Of a DNA stretch of 64,000 nucleotides, positions 24,872 through 33,740 are shown piece after piece; positions within the stretch are counted from its first letter, which is position 1; each line of letters begins with the position of its first letter. The DNA is from an uncultured Clostridia bacterium (lineage in GTDB: Bacteria > Bacillota > Clostridia > Lachnospirales > CAG-274). The stretch covers positions 1 to 64,000 of the forward strand of contig CANRHR010000004.1 of NCBI GenBank assembly GCA_947630475.1, read 5' to 3'. The notes below the pieces were generated by a model. That model did no database searches. It was not told where the DNA came from and saw only the letters and a list, made by a program, of their open reading frames with translations. Both the position numbers and the translations under genes were made by a program.

Positions 24872-26485
24872 ATGAGTTCGGCTTTTTTTGAATTTAATGT
24901 TGCGGTAACCGGAATTTTTGCCTCCAAGGCAGGAATGGAAATTACAGCTCATAATGTTTCAAACAACGCTACCCCGGGTTATTCAAGGCAGATTGCAAAC
25001 CAAAGGGCATCATCTCCGCTTGCTTCGCTTAACGGCGTGGGCATGGTAGGTACCGGTACTGAGGTTTATGATATAAGCAGAATAAGAGATTTTTTTCTTG
25101 ATAAAAAATATTGGACACAGAATGAATACCTCGGCGAGTATTCGGTTAAAAAAGATCAGCTCAATCTTTTGGAAGCTTGCTTTGATTCGCTTGGCGAAAA
25201 CAATCTTTCGGCAGCGTTTAACGACTTTTTTAACGGATTGGAATCCTTAAGCTTTGATTCCGGAGCGGACAACTATCGAACCGGAGTTTTGTCATATGCC
25301 ACAAGCCTTGCGGATAATGTAAATTATCTGGCAAGCCAGCTTATGGAGCAGCAAAGGGATATTAATGACGATGTTTTTGCCGTTGTACAAAAAATAAATG
25401 ATCTGGGAAAACAGATAACAACGCTTAATCAACAGATATATTCATACGAAATAGTCGGAAGAAAGGCAAACGATCTCAGGGATCAAAGAGAAATGCTTGT
25501 AGATGAGCTTTCCGGTTATGTCAATATAGATGTTAAAGAGGTTCAGGGAACCACCGACCATGAAAACGATCTTCAGTTTAAGGTTTTTATAAACGGTCAG
25601 GAATTTGTAAACCATCTCGATCTTACTCTTCTTGATTGTGTAAAAAGAAAAGATGAAGCAAATATGAATCCTGATGATGCCGTTGGTCTTTATGATGTCG
25701 TTTGGCAGTCCGGCCTTAAAATAAATTATAATAATCTTTCGGGAGAGCTTAAGGGTTTGCTTGATATAAGGGATGGCAATGTAGGTATGCCAAATACCAC
25801 AGGAATAAAAGACTATACAAACGTAAATTATAAGGGCATACCATATTATATAAATAAGCTTAACGAAATGACAAGAACAATAGCAAGAGCCTTAAACGAG
25901 GGCAAAAATGCGGCAGGAGAAGCCATAGAGAATTTTAAAGGACATCTTGACGGTTATAATGCTTACGGTGAAAAGGGCGGTTATTTCTTTACCTATAAAG
26001 ATGTAGAGGGAAATGTTGTAGAATATGACGGCACTGCCGTTCCAAGTGATTACTATGATAATATGACAGCCTTTAATTTCTGCGTTTCTCAGGAGCTTAT
26101 AGAGGATCCCAGGCTTTTGGCAGCCTCCGATACCGGTCTTATATCCGATGGTGCAAATGAAGATATAAGCAACAACAATATAATTTTGGGCTTTGCAGCA
26201 TTAAAGGATAACCAAACATTATTTAACGAAGGCTCCGTAAACAGCTTTATTGTTTCGGTAAATTCGGCTTTGGGCATAGATACAAAGCAAGCCAAAAATT
26301 TTACGGAATTTTATACCGATGTTGTAACAAGCGTTGATAATCAGAGGATTCAGGTTTCGGGCGTAAGCATGAATGAGGAAATTGTAAATGTTGTCAAATA
26401 TCAGCAGCTTTACAAGGCGTCATGTCAGATCATCAATGCCATTAATGAAATTTACGATATGACTATTAACCGTATGGGTGTTTAA
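24872..26485 (+). CDS. flgK: Flagellar hook-associated protein FlgK, paralogue 2
   Basis: This second FlgK-type protein, 537 residues, has its own N-terminal motif (AVTGIFASKAGMEITAHNVSNNATPGYSRQ), D1 segment (TLNQQIYSYEIVGRKANDLRDQREMLVDELSGYVNIDVKE) and C-terminal motif (NEEIVNVVKYQQLYKASCQIINAINEIYDMTINRMGV). Both ends are intact, and it is clearly different from paralogue 1 throughout, so it is neither a recent duplication nor a pseudogene. GGAGG precedes the ATG. The two could form a mixed junction ring or serve different filaments; nothing in the sequence decides this. Confidence 0.92.
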   Translation: MSSAFFEFNVAVTGIFASKAGMEITAHNVSNNATPGYSRQIANQRASSPLASLNGVGMVGTGTEVYDISRIRDFFLDKKYWTQNEYLGEYSVKKDQLNLLEACFDSLGENNLSAAFNDFFNGLESLSFDSGADNYRTGVLSYATSLADNVNYLASQLMEQQRDINDDVFAVVQKINDLGKQITTLNQQIYSYEIVGRKANDLRDQREMLVDELSGYVNIDVKEVQGTTDHENDLQFKVFINGQEFVNHLDLTLLDCVKRKDEANMNPDDAVGLYDVVWQSGLKINYNNLSGELKGLLDIRDGNVGMPNTTGIKDYTNVNYKGIPYYINKLNEMTRTIARALNEGKNAAGEAIENFKGHLDGYNAYGEKGGYFFTYKDVEGNVVEYDGTAVPSDYYDNMTAFNFCVSQELIEDPRLLAASDTGLISDGANEDISNNNIILGFAALKDNQTLFNEGSVNSFIVSVNSALGIDTKQAKNFTEFYTDVVTSVDNQRIQVSGVSMNEEIVNVVKYQQLYKASCQIINAINEIYDMTINRMGV

Positions 26486-26498
26486 GGAGGTTAATTAA

Positions 26499-27419
26499 AT
26501 GAGAATTACCAACTCTATGATGACTAACAGGCTTCTTACAAATGTAAACAGAAATATGTCAAGGGTTGATTCATATTATAATCAGCTTGCCTCCGGCAAT
26601 CGTATACAGATGCCGTCTGAAGATCCTATAAGGGCAAGCCGTGCGCTTAAGTTTAGGACTATTGTTTCGGATACGGAGCAGTATTCCGAAAATGTTAAGC
26701 AGGCAACTTCTTGGATGGAAATTACAGAGTCAGCTTTTAATAATATAAATTCAATATTGGAATCTATGAGAGATTTGTGTGTTACAGGCTCAACCGATAC
26801 TATGGAAGAACCTGACAGAGAAAAAAATATAACGGAATTTAAAGATCTTCTTTCACAGCTTGAAAGCGAACTTAATGTAACATATATGGGAAGATATGTT
26901 TTTTCAGGCTACAAGACCGATACTGCTTACATTATAAAAGATGATGACGGAAAAAATATTATAAATCCCGATATACTTGACGGAACAACGAATAAAGTAG
27001 ACGGGCAGAATATTGAAATTGCGATAGGCTCTGACAGTTATATTACGATAAATTCTCTTGGCCCTAATGTATATAACAATGATTTTTATAATAATCTGCA
27101 CGCCCTTGATGATACTTCTGTGTTTGCGGATGATGCCGAATTGAGAGATGCAATAAATGCTATGATAGGAAAAATTGATGAATTTTCTTCTCATGTATCG
27201 GTTTACCATACAGAATGCGGCGTAAGGATGATCCGTCTTGACTTGGTAAGCAACAGGCTTTCTGATGACGACGCAAATTATACAAAGCTTTTGGCAAACA
27301 ACGAAGATGTTAATTATGCAGATGCGGCTATGAATTTAAATCTTTCAAATGCTACTTACAATGCGGCGCTTAAGGTTGGTATGAGCATAACAACGGTTAC
27401 GTTGTCCGATTTTCTTTAA
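26499..27419 (+). CDS. flgL: Flagellar hook-associated protein FlgL
   Basis: FlgL (HAP3) forms the ring between FlgK and flagellin. The 306-residue protein is flagellin-like at both ends: MRITNSMMTNRLLTNVNRNM, then LASGNRIQMPSEDPIRASRALKFR, and the C-terminal MNLNLSNATYNAALKVGMSI. The middle domain (about 130-210) is short and variable. GGAGG precedes the ATG, 13 bp after flgK2. A stem-loop follows. Confidence 0.95.
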   Translation: MRITNSMMTNRLLTNVNRNMSRVDSYYNQLASGNRIQMPSEDPIRASRALKFRTIVSDTEQYSENVKQATSWMEITESAFNNINSILESMRDLCVTGSTDTMEEPDREKNITEFKDLLSQLESELNVTYMGRYVFSGYKTDTAYIIKDDDGKNIINPDILDGTTNKVDGQNIEIAIGSDSYITINSLGPNVYNNDFYNNLHALDDTSVFADDAELRDAINAMIGKIDEFSSHVSVYHTECGVRMIRLDLVSNRLSDDDANYTKLLANNEDVNYADAAMNLNLSNATYNAALKVGMSITTVTLSDFL

Positions 27420-27441
27420 TATAATATTGTGATGTTATAGT

Positions 27442-27478
27442 TATTAAGGCTGTCGATGCTGGCAGCCTTAATATTTTA
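27442..27478 (+). terminator. Stem-loop between flgL and fliW
   Basis: TATTAAGGCTG, a ten-base loop, CAGCCTTAATA, then ATTTTAT. The stem is strong but the T run is weak, so it may attenuate rather than stop transcription into fliW-csrA. Confidence 0.6.
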
Positions 27479-27518
27479 TCGGGCTCTGCCCCAAATTGGA
27501 TTTATTGGAGGAAGTTAT

Positions 27519-27971
27519 ATGATAATAAATACAAAGTTTTTTGGTGATATTAATATAGATGAAGATAAAATTATTTTATTTGAAGACGGTATATTAGGAT
27601 TTCCCGATTATAAAAAATATCTTTTTATGGAATCCGGCGAAGACGGCAGCCCCTTTTTTTGGCTCCAGTCTATAGAAGATGTAGGCATAGTATTCCCTAT
27701 TATCGATGTAACAAAATTTATACCAGATTATTCGCCTGTTGTGGATAGTGCGGAGATTGATTCGCTTGGCAATGCTGATGATGATCTTGCGATTTATAAT
27801 ATTATTATTATACCTAAACATGATGCAAAAGATATGACCGTAAATCTTAAAGCTCCTGTAGTTATTAATCTAAACACAATGAAAGCAAAGCAAATTATTT
27901 CAAGTAATGAAGAATATCCTATTAAGTATTATTTGTATAAGGAACTTAAAAAAATTAAGGCAGGTGAATGA
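27519..27971 (+). CDS. fliW: Flagellar assembly factor FliW
   Basis: FliW binds flagellin and, when free, binds CsrA and relieves its block on flagellin translation. The 150-residue protein has the family start (MIINTKFFGDINIDEDKIILFEDGILGFPDYKKYLF) and the LQSIEDVGIVFPIIDVTKFIPDYSP segment. The ATG at 27519 follows GGAGGA; upstream in-frame codons lie in the terminator region and lack a ribosome site. CsrA starts one base after its TGA, reproducing the known fliW-csrA partner pair. Confidence 0.94.
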   Translation: MIINTKFFGDINIDEDKIILFEDGILGFPDYKKYLFMESGEDGSPFFWLQSIEDVGIVFPIIDVTKFIPDYSPVVDSAEIDSLGNADDDLAIYNIIIIPKHDAKDMTVNLKAPVVINLNTMKAKQIISSNEEYPIKYYLYKELKKIKAGE

Positions 27972-27972
27972 T

Positions 27973-28200
27973 ATGTTGGCATTGACAAGAAAAAAGGGAG
28001 ATTCGATTATTGTAGGCGATAATGTTGAAATATTTGTTTTGGGCATACAAGGCGATCAGGTAAAGCTGGGCATAGAGGCCCCTCGTAATGTTAGCATTTA
28101 CAGAAAAGAAGTGTATGATCAGATTTTGGAGGAAAATAAAGCGGCTGTTCACAATATTAATGTTAACAATCTTAAAGATTTGTTTAAAGAATCTCTTTAA
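27973..28200 (+). CDS. csrA: Carbon storage regulator / translational repressor CsrA
   Basis: CsrA is a small dimeric RNA-binding protein that represses flagellin mRNA translation in Bacillus-type systems and is antagonised by FliW. It is 75 residues: MLALTRKKGDSIIVGDNVEIFVLGIQGDQVKLGIEAPRNVSIYRKEVYDQI, including the RNA-binding first strand (LTRK) and the VSIYR motif. AGGTG precedes the ATG. It is the last gene of the flagellar operon; the valS leader promoter starts 25 bp downstream. Confidence 0.96.
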   Translation: MLALTRKKGDSIIVGDNVEIFVLGIQGDQVKLGIEAPRNVSIYRKEVYDQILEENKAAVHNINVNNLKDLFKESL

Positions 28201-28225
28201 TTTTTAAGTAAATTATAAAAAAATG

Positions 28226-28254
28226 TTGACAAATTTTTTTAGATTTAATAAAAT
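28226..28254 (+). promoter_or_regulatory. Sigma-A promoter of the valS leader
   Basis: A consensus TTGACA, 17-bp spacer and TAAAAT, immediately upstream of the T-box leader. Confidence 0.85.
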
Positions 28255-28261
28255 CTTAAAG

Positions 28262-28498
28262 TAAGACTTGATATAAGGCTGTGATAAAGAGGAGTAGGCT
28301 TTTACAGGTAAAAGAGATAAGCGTCCGCAGGCTGAAAGGCGCTTTTATCCAAGGCAAGCCGAAGGTAGCTTTGGAGCCGCCGGGCTGAAGCAATTTAGGC
28401 TCGGACGTTCGCTGCGTTAAGGCGAATCTGTCTGTTTGGCAGAAATAAAGGTGGTATAGCGAGCTTTCGTCCTTTTTTGGGTGAAGGCTCTTTTTTAT
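28262..28498 (+). promoter_or_regulatory. T-box riboswitch of valS (Val-tRNA sensing)
   Basis: The leader carries T-box landmarks: a stem I part with AGAGGAGTAG and GGCTGAAAGG, a candidate valine specifier GTA at 28365-28367 followed by G and CTTTGGAGC, and the antiterminator T-box AAAGGTGGTATAGCG at 28447-28461. The TGGT there can pair with an ACCA tRNA end. It ends in a 12-bp terminator stem (GAGCTTTCGTCC with GGGTGAAGGCTC) followed by TTTTTT. Uncharged tRNA-Val would stabilise the antiterminator and raise valS expression. The specifier choice is tentative; the identity as a T-box is firm. Confidence 0.9.
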
Positions 28499-28517
28499 TA
28501 AACAGGAGGATAAGAAA

Positions 28518-31500
28518 ATGACAAAAGAACTTGCTAAAAATTATGATCCGTCTATAGAGGAGAGAATCTATAAAAATTGGCTTGAAAAAAAATATTTTCA
28601 CGCTGTTGTGGATAAAAGCAAAACTCCATTTACAATCGTTATACCTCCGCCGAATATAACGGGTAATCTTCATATGGGTCATGCTCTTGACAACACTTTG
28701 CAGGATATATTGATAAGATGGAAAAGAATGCAGGGTTATAATGCGCTTTGGCTGCCCGGAACAGATCATGCAAGCATATCTACGGAAGTAAAAATAGTGG
28801 ATAAAATGACCGAAGAGGGCATAAAAAAGGAAGATATAGGAAGAGAAGCATTTTTAGAGCGTGCTTGGCAGTGGAAAAAGGAATACGGCGGAAATATACT
28901 TAATCAGCTTAAAAAGCTTGGCAGCTCCTGCGATTGGGACAGAGAAAGATTCACTATGGACGAGGGACTTTCAAAGGCTGTTACAGAGGTATTTTTAAGA
29001 TTATACAAAAAAGGGTATATATACAAAGGAGAAAAGCTTATCAACTGGTGCCCTAAGTGCCAAACTACAATTTCCGACGCTGAGGTAAATCACGAGGATA
29101 AGCAGGGAGGATTTTGGCATATAAAATACCCTGTTAAAGACAGCAATGAGTTTCTTGAGTTTGCAACAACAAGGCCGGAAACTATGCTTGGCGATACTGC
29201 TATTGCCGTAAATCCCGATGATGAAAGATATAAGAGCTTTGTAGGCAAAGTTTGCATTGTGCCGTTTGTAAACAGAGAAATTCCGATTATAGCTGACAGC
29301 TATGTTGATATGGAATTTGGTACCGGTGTTGTTAAAATTACGCCGGCGCATGATCCCAATGATTTTGAGATTGGCGAAAGACACGGCCTTAAAAAAATTA
29401 ATATTTTAAACGATGACGGAACAATTAATGAAAACGGAGCAAAATTTGCAGGGCTTGACAGATACGAAGCAAGAAAGCAGATTATAAAAGAGCTTGATGA
29501 AATGGGCCTTTTTATAAGGGCTGAAGAAATTAAGCATGCCGTAGGAGTGCATGAGCGATGCGGCGAGGTTGTAGAGCCGCTTATAAAAAGCCAGTGGTTT
29601 GTTAAGATGGAACAATTGGCAAAGCCTGCAATAAAAGCATATAAAGATAAGGAGCTTAGATTTATTCCCGAAAGATTTGGAAAAATTTATATGCATTGGC
29701 TTGAGAATATTCGTGATTGGTGCATATCAAGGCAGCTTTGGTGGGGACACAGGATTCCGGCTTATTACTGTAAATGCGGCCATATAGAAGTAAGCGCAAA
29801 AAAACCGGAAAAATGCCCTAAATGCGGCTGTGCGGATCTTACTCAGGATGAAGATACGCTGGATACATGGTTCAGCTCTGCTTTGTGGCCGTTTTCAACC
29901 CTCGGCTGGCCTGATAAAACAGAAGAGCTGGAGCATTTTTATCCGACAAACGTTTTGGTTACCGGCTATGATATAATATTTTTCTGGGTTGTAAGAATGG
30001 TTTTCTCGGCGCTTGAGCAAATGGGAGAGGTTCCGTTTAAGGATGTTTTGATTCATGGCCTTGTAAGGGACAGCCAAGGAAGAAAAATGAGCAAATCTCT
30101 TGGCAACGGCATCGATCCGCTGGAGGTCATTAATCAATATGGCGCCGATGCGCTTAGGCTTATGCTTGTTACGGGCAACGCACCGGGAAACGATTTGAGA
30201 TTTTACGAGCAAAGGGTGCAGGCAAGCAGGAATTTCCTTAATAAAGTTTGGAATGCGGCAAGATTTATTATGATGAATCTTGATGAAAATTATAATGAAA
30301 TTGATTTTGATGAGCTTACCGATGCCGATAAGTGGATATTATCAAAGGTTAATACTCTCTCAAAGGAGGCAACGTCAAATCTTGAAAACTATGAGCTGGG
30401 TGTTGCCGTAAATAAGGTTTATGATTTTATTTGGGATGAATTTTGCGATTGGTGTGCGACTTGTTCGGCTGTTGAAAAGACAGCCGCATAAAATGCTTCG
30501 GTATTTTATGAACTCTGTTTGCTGCGGTTCAAATGAGGGAGTAACGCCCCGAAGGGACTGCGCTGATACTCCGAACGGCGCAAAAACGTGTCCTCGTTAA
30601 AGCGTCGGATAGCTACGGTAAAGTCGGCTGAATCCGCCCCTAGCCTTTAAAGCTTGGCTTTAAAGGCGGAAAAGCAAGCCGGAGGCGGCTGCGGCGGAAG
30701 GTCGGGCGGTGGCGAAGAGCCTTTGCTCTTCGGTGTGTAACTATGGTTAGAATTTTGTTTGACAAATGACGAACCTGCGAACGTACATCTCCTTACGCAA
30801 GGGCTGCAGAAATGCAGCGGCTTTGACTTTGGGATGAGTAAGATTATCGGTTATGAAAATCCTGTCTGCTTTACAGGAGCAGTCTTAAGGTCGGGGATAT
30901 AGCAGGAACCTAAGGTTATACATAATCACAGGCAAACAGGGAACAAGGCAAGCCGAAAAGGGAGAAGGCAGGACAGCCGCTGATACCCTTAGTGAATATA
31001 AAGGATAGTTTATCTATTAAATCACTTTTATTTCGGTTGAGCGAAGGGTGAGCGATGACAGCCCTTGTAATGAGGGAAACAGTAAAGCCCTTTAGCAGCG
31101 TCGGCAATTAAAGGCTTGTGTCGATAGCTGTAGAACGCCGTGTGCAGGCAAACCTGCACGCACGGTGTGGAGCGGGGGAAAATTCCGGTATCGATAAGAC
31201 GGATAAGCTCTTATTAACGAGAGAATCTACCTATCGCTATATATTGAGATGGTAAAGCCAAGACTTTATGATAAAGAAAATCCTACAAGAAAAGCGGCGT
31301 TATGGACGCTTAAAGAGGTGCTTATAAAGGCGCTCAAGCTTCTTCATCCGTTTGTGCCGTTTGTTACAGAGGAGATTTTTACAACTCTTCAGGATGAAGA
31401 AGAAACAATTATGCTTTCTAAATGGCCTGTTTTTGAGCAAAAATATAATTTTGAAAAAGAAGAAAAAGCGATTGAGCTTATAAAAACGGCAGTTAAAAAT

Positions 31501-31935
31501 ATCAGAAACATAAGAACGGAAATGAATGTTGCCGTTTCAAAAAGAATCAAAACCTTTGTTGTATCCGATAAAGAAGAGGTAAGAAAAATATTTGAAGAGG
31601 GCAAGGTTTTCTTTGCAAGCCTTGCTCGTGCAAGCGAGGTTATTATTCAAAGCGACAAGAGCGGCATAAGCGAAGATGCCGTTTGTGCGGCTGTTCAAAA
31701 CGGTATGATATATATGCCGTTTGCCGAGCTTGTTGATATAGAAAAAGAAAAGCAAAGGCTTTCAAGGGAGAAGGAAAGGCTTGTTAAAGAGGTTGACAGA
31801 GTTGTTAAAAAGCTCTCTAATCAAGGCTTTGTTTCAAAGGCTCCGGCAAAGGTTATAGATGAAGAAAAAGCAAAAGAGGAAAAATACAGAGCGCTGCTTG
31901 CCCAGGTGCAGCAGCAGCTTGAAAGCCTCGGCTAA
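28518..31935 (+). CDS. valS: Valyl-tRNA synthetase, interrupted by a group II intron
   Basis: ValRS charges tRNA-Val and edits mischarged threonine. Exon 1 is 28518-30453, exon 2 is 31241-31935, and the intron between them is 787 bp. The joined frame is 2631 bp, 876 residues, the normal family length. Exon 1 carries HMGH (residues 52-55), the CP1 editing domain, a zinc-finger-like CPKCQTT and CKCGH...CPKCG set, and KMSKS (523-527). Exon 2 carries the rest of the anticodon-binding domain and the C-terminal coiled coil. The junction splits the Tyr-646 codon (T|AT), restoring the conserved [16 protein letters not shown]. Without splicing, translation would stop at a TAA at 30489-30491. The ribosome site AGGAGG lies downstream of the T-box. 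Confidence 0.95.
30454..31240 (+). mobile_element. ORF-less group II intron in valS
   Basis: It begins with the group II 5' consensus GTGCG and ends ...CTATCGCTAT, fitting the AY 3' rule. Domain V is recognisable at about 31131-31168 (CGCCGTGTG...CAGG, CAAA tetraloop, CCTG...CACGGTGTG), with a CGC-type catalytic triad. Domain VI follows (GATAAG...CCTATC) with a candidate bulged branch-point A a few bases before the end. The GC-rich, highly structured 787 bp contrast with the AT-rich host gene. No reverse transcriptase/maturase frame exists: every frame is broken by many stops, and domain IV would be very short. I did not find an unambiguous EBS1 match to the exon end (ATTGGT), so the class is left open. 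Confidence 0.9.
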
Positions 31936-31937
31936 AC

Positions 31938-32078
31938 AGTGTCGAAAAAGTCCATTCGGACTTTTTCGAGGCTGAAACAGAGGTATTGTTTTCCTAGGCG
32001 GAAGTGAATTCCGCCTGCGGATTAAAAGTCTGCGGCGCTTTAAGTTAGTTAAGCAAAATAGGGTTTATTGACAGTCTG
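31938..32078 (-). repeat. Interspersed repeat copy 2 (short form) after valS
   Basis: The inverted copy starts AGTGTCGAAAAAGTCC two bases past the valS stop and ends TTATTGACAGTCTG. It is about 141 bp and lacks the roughly 45-bp inner module (CAGCGAGTTTCAAGG to GGAATGAGCTG) present in copies 1, 3 and 4. A separate hairpin (GGCAGGAG/CTCCTGCC, 32080-32101) lies next to its far end and may be the valS terminator. Confidence 0.8.
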
Positions 32079-32139
32079 TGGCAGGAGATAAAACTCCTGC
32101 CTGATATTTAACAATGTTTTAAAGTTGGGAGGTTTTTTG

Positions 32140-32889
32140 TTGAAAAAGTTAGTTAATTTTATTTTAGCTTTGTTACCTATCATTATTTATTTTGTTATGC
32201 AGTTTGCGGCACTTATATTTTTTGCTGTTATAGACAGAAACTTTTTTTCCAATTTAGATAAATATGTAAATTATATAAGGCTGATGCAGGCGTTAATGGG
32301 TATTGTTGTATTCGGCCTGTGGTATAAGATTGTTTTTAAGGATATTGAAAGGCAGCCGTTAATGGAGCTTTTCAGCATAAAAAGGCTGTTGGGCGTTTTT
32401 GTTATGGCAGTATGTTTACAGATTGTTGTGACAGTTTTGATAAACGCAGCATCAATTTGGTTTAAGGATCTTATAGAAAATTACAGCGAATTTATGGAAG
32501 ATTTTGTAGGGAAACAAACAGTTTCTTTAGTTTTATATACTGTTTTGTTTGCACCGCTTGCAGAAGAACTTGTCTTTAGAGCGGTTACATTTAACCATCT
32601 GAGAAGAGCGCTGCCGTTTTGGCTTGCCAATATAATACAGGCTGCTCTTTTTGGTATTATGCATATGAATATTGTTCAGGGAACATATGCATTTCTTTTA
32701 GGCTTAGTTTTGGGTATTGTATATAAAAAATACAATTCTCTTTATGCAAACACGGCGCTTCATATGTTTATTAATTTATCGGGCTTTATGATTCCCATAA
32801 TTACAAGCCCTATATTGATGCTGATTTTGGTTTTTGGGTCATTTTTTGGCTCATGTTGTTTTTTGATTATGCTCTTAAAGGACAGGTAA
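32140..32889 (+). CDS. CPBP-family intramembrane metalloprotease (CAAX/Abi type)
   Basis: This 249-residue multi-pass membrane protein has about six to seven helices. It has the CPBP active-site motifs APLAEELVFRAVTFN (EExxxR) near residue 145, FGIMHMN near 178 and ANTALHMFIN near 210, which place the Glu and His residues in the membrane. The family includes type II CAAX prenyl proteases and bacteriocin-immunity-like proteins; the substrate here is unknown. The start is a TTG at 32140, chosen because GGGAGG lies seven bases upstream; TTG at 32125 would precede the ribosome site. A terminator overlaps its stop. Confidence 0.87.
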   Translation: MKKLVNFILALLPIIIYFVMQFAALIFFAVIDRNFFSNLDKYVNYIRLMQALMGIVVFGLWYKIVFKDIERQPLMELFSIKRLLGVFVMAVCLQIVVTVLINAASIWFKDLIENYSEFMEDFVGKQTVSLVLYTVLFAPLAEELVFRAVTFNHLRRALPFWLANIIQAALFGIMHMNIVQGTYAFLLGLVLGIVYKKYNSLYANTALHMFINLSGFMIPIITSPILMLILVFGSFFGSCCFLIMLLKDR

Positions 32890-32914
32890 ATATTTCGGCT
32901 GCCTGTCTTTTTTT
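32880..32914 (+). terminator. Terminator overlapping the CPBP stop codon
   Basis: GGACAGG...GCCTGTC followed by TTTTTTT; the 5' arm lies in the last codons of the gene. Confidence 0.7.
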
Positions 32915-33266
32915 GCCGGCAAGCAAGTCACCTGCTGTTAAGCAAAATATGAATAACTTAACTTATAAATAGTATTTAATATTAAATCAATACAAGAATT
33001 TTTGAAAAAATTCAAAAAAGTTTGAAAAATATATTGAAATTTTTTCTTCTTATTGATAGCATTATACTAAAGCTGTTGCGGCAATTTTGAAAACTTATAG
33101 AGTTTGTGTATTTTGATAAAATGAGTTAAAATATAAATGTAAATTTTAATTAATCTTAAAAATTAAAGAGATAAAATTCTCTGCTTTAAAAAATACGGCT
33201 TCTATTGAAATTTATTTTCTTAAAAGTCAGTGCTGTAATAATATTATGAATACAGAGGTTGAATTA
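32915..33266. other. AT-rich gap before the DUF402 gene
   Basis: About 350 bp, very AT-rich, with runs such as TTTTTGAAAAAATTCAAAAAAG. I see no gene, RNA motif or repeat copy; it probably holds the promoter of the downstream genes, but no hexamer pair stands out. Confidence 0.5.
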
Positions 33267-33740
33267 ATGAATAATATAAAATTGTACAGAAAAAGATATA
33301 TTCCGGATGAAACTGTTTATTTGAAAAATGATGAAATTATCAGCGCTGATGATGAAAAAATAATAACAAAATGGAATGTTTTAAAAAAAAGAGATGACTT
33401 TTCACATGGCGCTTCCTGCTATTTTTTAAAAAAGGGCATAAAGGTAAGCAAATTTATAAATAAAGAAGGAAATATAATATATTGGTACTGCGATATAGTT
33501 GATTATGAATACAACAGAGCTGAAAATTCATATCTGTTTAAGGATCTGCTTATCGATGTTATAGTATATCCCAATGGCTTTGTTAAGGTTTTGGATATGG
33601 ACGAAATAGCCGAAGCAATGGAAATGGGCAAAATAGATGACGAAACCGTTAAAAGTATCCTAAAAAGAACAAGCCTGCTTTTAAATGATATTTATTGTGG
33701 AAATTTTGACATATATGTAAAGTGCATTAAGGATATTTGA
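33267..33740 (+). CDS. DUF402 family protein
   Basis: This 157-residue protein has the DUF402 core NIIYWYCDIVDYEYN...YLFKDLLIDVIVYPNGFVKVLDMDEIAEAMEMGKI. Characterised relatives are FomD (a phosphate-ester hydrolase) and Ntdp (nucleoside tri-/diphosphatase), metal-dependent through the conserved Asp residues seen here. Nucleotide hydrolysis is therefore plausible but not shown. I chose the ATG at 33267 because AGAGGT precedes it; the ATG at 33246 has no ribosome site. The radC-like gene starts directly at its stop. Confidence 0.8.
   Translation: MNNIKLYRKRYIPDETVYLKNDEIISADDEKIITKWNVLKKRDDFSHGASCYFLKKGIKVSKFINKEGNIIYWYCDIVDYEYNRAENSYLFKDLLIDVIVYPNGFVKVLDMDEIAEAMEMGKIDDETVKSILKRTSLLLNDIYCGNFDIYVKCIKDI

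Noticed and set aside
28518-30491. valS as a truncated pseudogene with a separate downstream fragment
   Set aside because: The 787-bp interruption has group II intron boundaries and its exact removal restores the frame and a conserved motif; both exons are undamaged.
30916-31107. Small reading frames inside the valS intron as an intron-encoded protein
   Set aside because: They are at most about 63 codons, on the opposite strand, and show no reverse transcriptase or maturase motif.
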